The position numbers and the translations under genes are program-made. From positions 1 to 18,774 of the forward strand of contig JAAVTG010000967.1 in NCBI GenBank assembly GCA_011947345.1: a DNA stretch of 18,774 nt, given 5' to 3'. The notes beneath the pieces were generated by a model. The model was given only the letters and a program-made list of their open reading frames with translations. It had not been told where the DNA came from and searched no databases. Positions 18,567-18,774 of the stretch are shown here, piece by piece. The stretch is from Phytophthora quininea (lineage: Eukaryota; Oomycota; Peronosporomycetes; Peronosporales; Peronosporaceae). Position 1 is the first letter of the stretch, and each line of letters begins with the position of its first letter.

Positions 18567-18774
18567 GCCGCTCGCGACCGGAGGATCTTCACCCATCGGC
18601 TGCTGCAGCCCGTCTCAAAAACAAAGCACACTCCTTGCACTGCAAGTTGCCTTTTCATTCATGTACCGGTAGTAGCTCAAAAAAAAGATACGCGAAAAAG
18701 GATATTACTAGTAGTACACCATTTTTGCATTTTCGAGGTAGAACATGAAGAGGAGACGGTGGATGGAGAGCGAG
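18567..18774. other. 3' flank of the cysteine-rich gene
   Basis: About 208 bp to the window end, becoming AT-rich, presumably 3' UTR and terminator of the preceding gene. No further gene or repeat was recognised. Confidence 0.4.

Overview
The window looks like nuclear DNA from an oomycete, probably a Phytophthora-like (Peronosporales) species. This is inferred from short GT-AG introns (69-99 bp), closely packed genes with small gaps, an MCM4 helicase, a PDZ-containing diaphanous-type formin, and a Crypton tyrosine-recombinase element of a kind common in oomycetes. I saw no bacterial signals, rRNA, tRNA or CRISPR.

Left third (about 1-6255): nested mobile elements. A decayed Crypton recombinase gene on the + strand (623-6255) is split by a hAT DNA transposon lying on the - strand (1117-4850). 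The hAT ends are exact: a 15-bp perfect terminal inverted repeat and a near-perfect 8-bp target duplication. Removing the hAT rejoins the Crypton reading frame. Inside the hAT transposase gene is a further roughly 0.9-kb insertion (about 1690-2620), possibly an LTR-retroelement fragment, carrying GATC-rich tandem repeats.

Middle (6256-7448): an AT-rich gene-free gap whose two halves carry matching inverted arms of about 58 bp, a candidate MITE.

Right two thirds (7449-18566): host genes. A serine hydrolase of the phospholipase/carboxylesterase (acyl-protein thioesterase-like) family (+) converges on MCM4 (-), a subunit of the MCM2-7 replicative helicase. Upstream of MCM4 and also on - is a large formin: PDZ, GBD/FH3, eight tandem repeats of about 62 aa, FH2, DAD-like tail. 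A divergent promoter region separates the formin from a small four-exon cysteine-rich, PLAC8-like protein (+). MCM4 has a textbook E2F site just before its start codon. I see no pathway linking the four host genes.

Almost every gene is broken by single-base indels, many at short homopolymers, while the conserved motifs stay intact. I read these in the host genes as consensus errors in the assembly rather than as true pseudogenes. The transposon genes carry additional real damage: stops and insertions.
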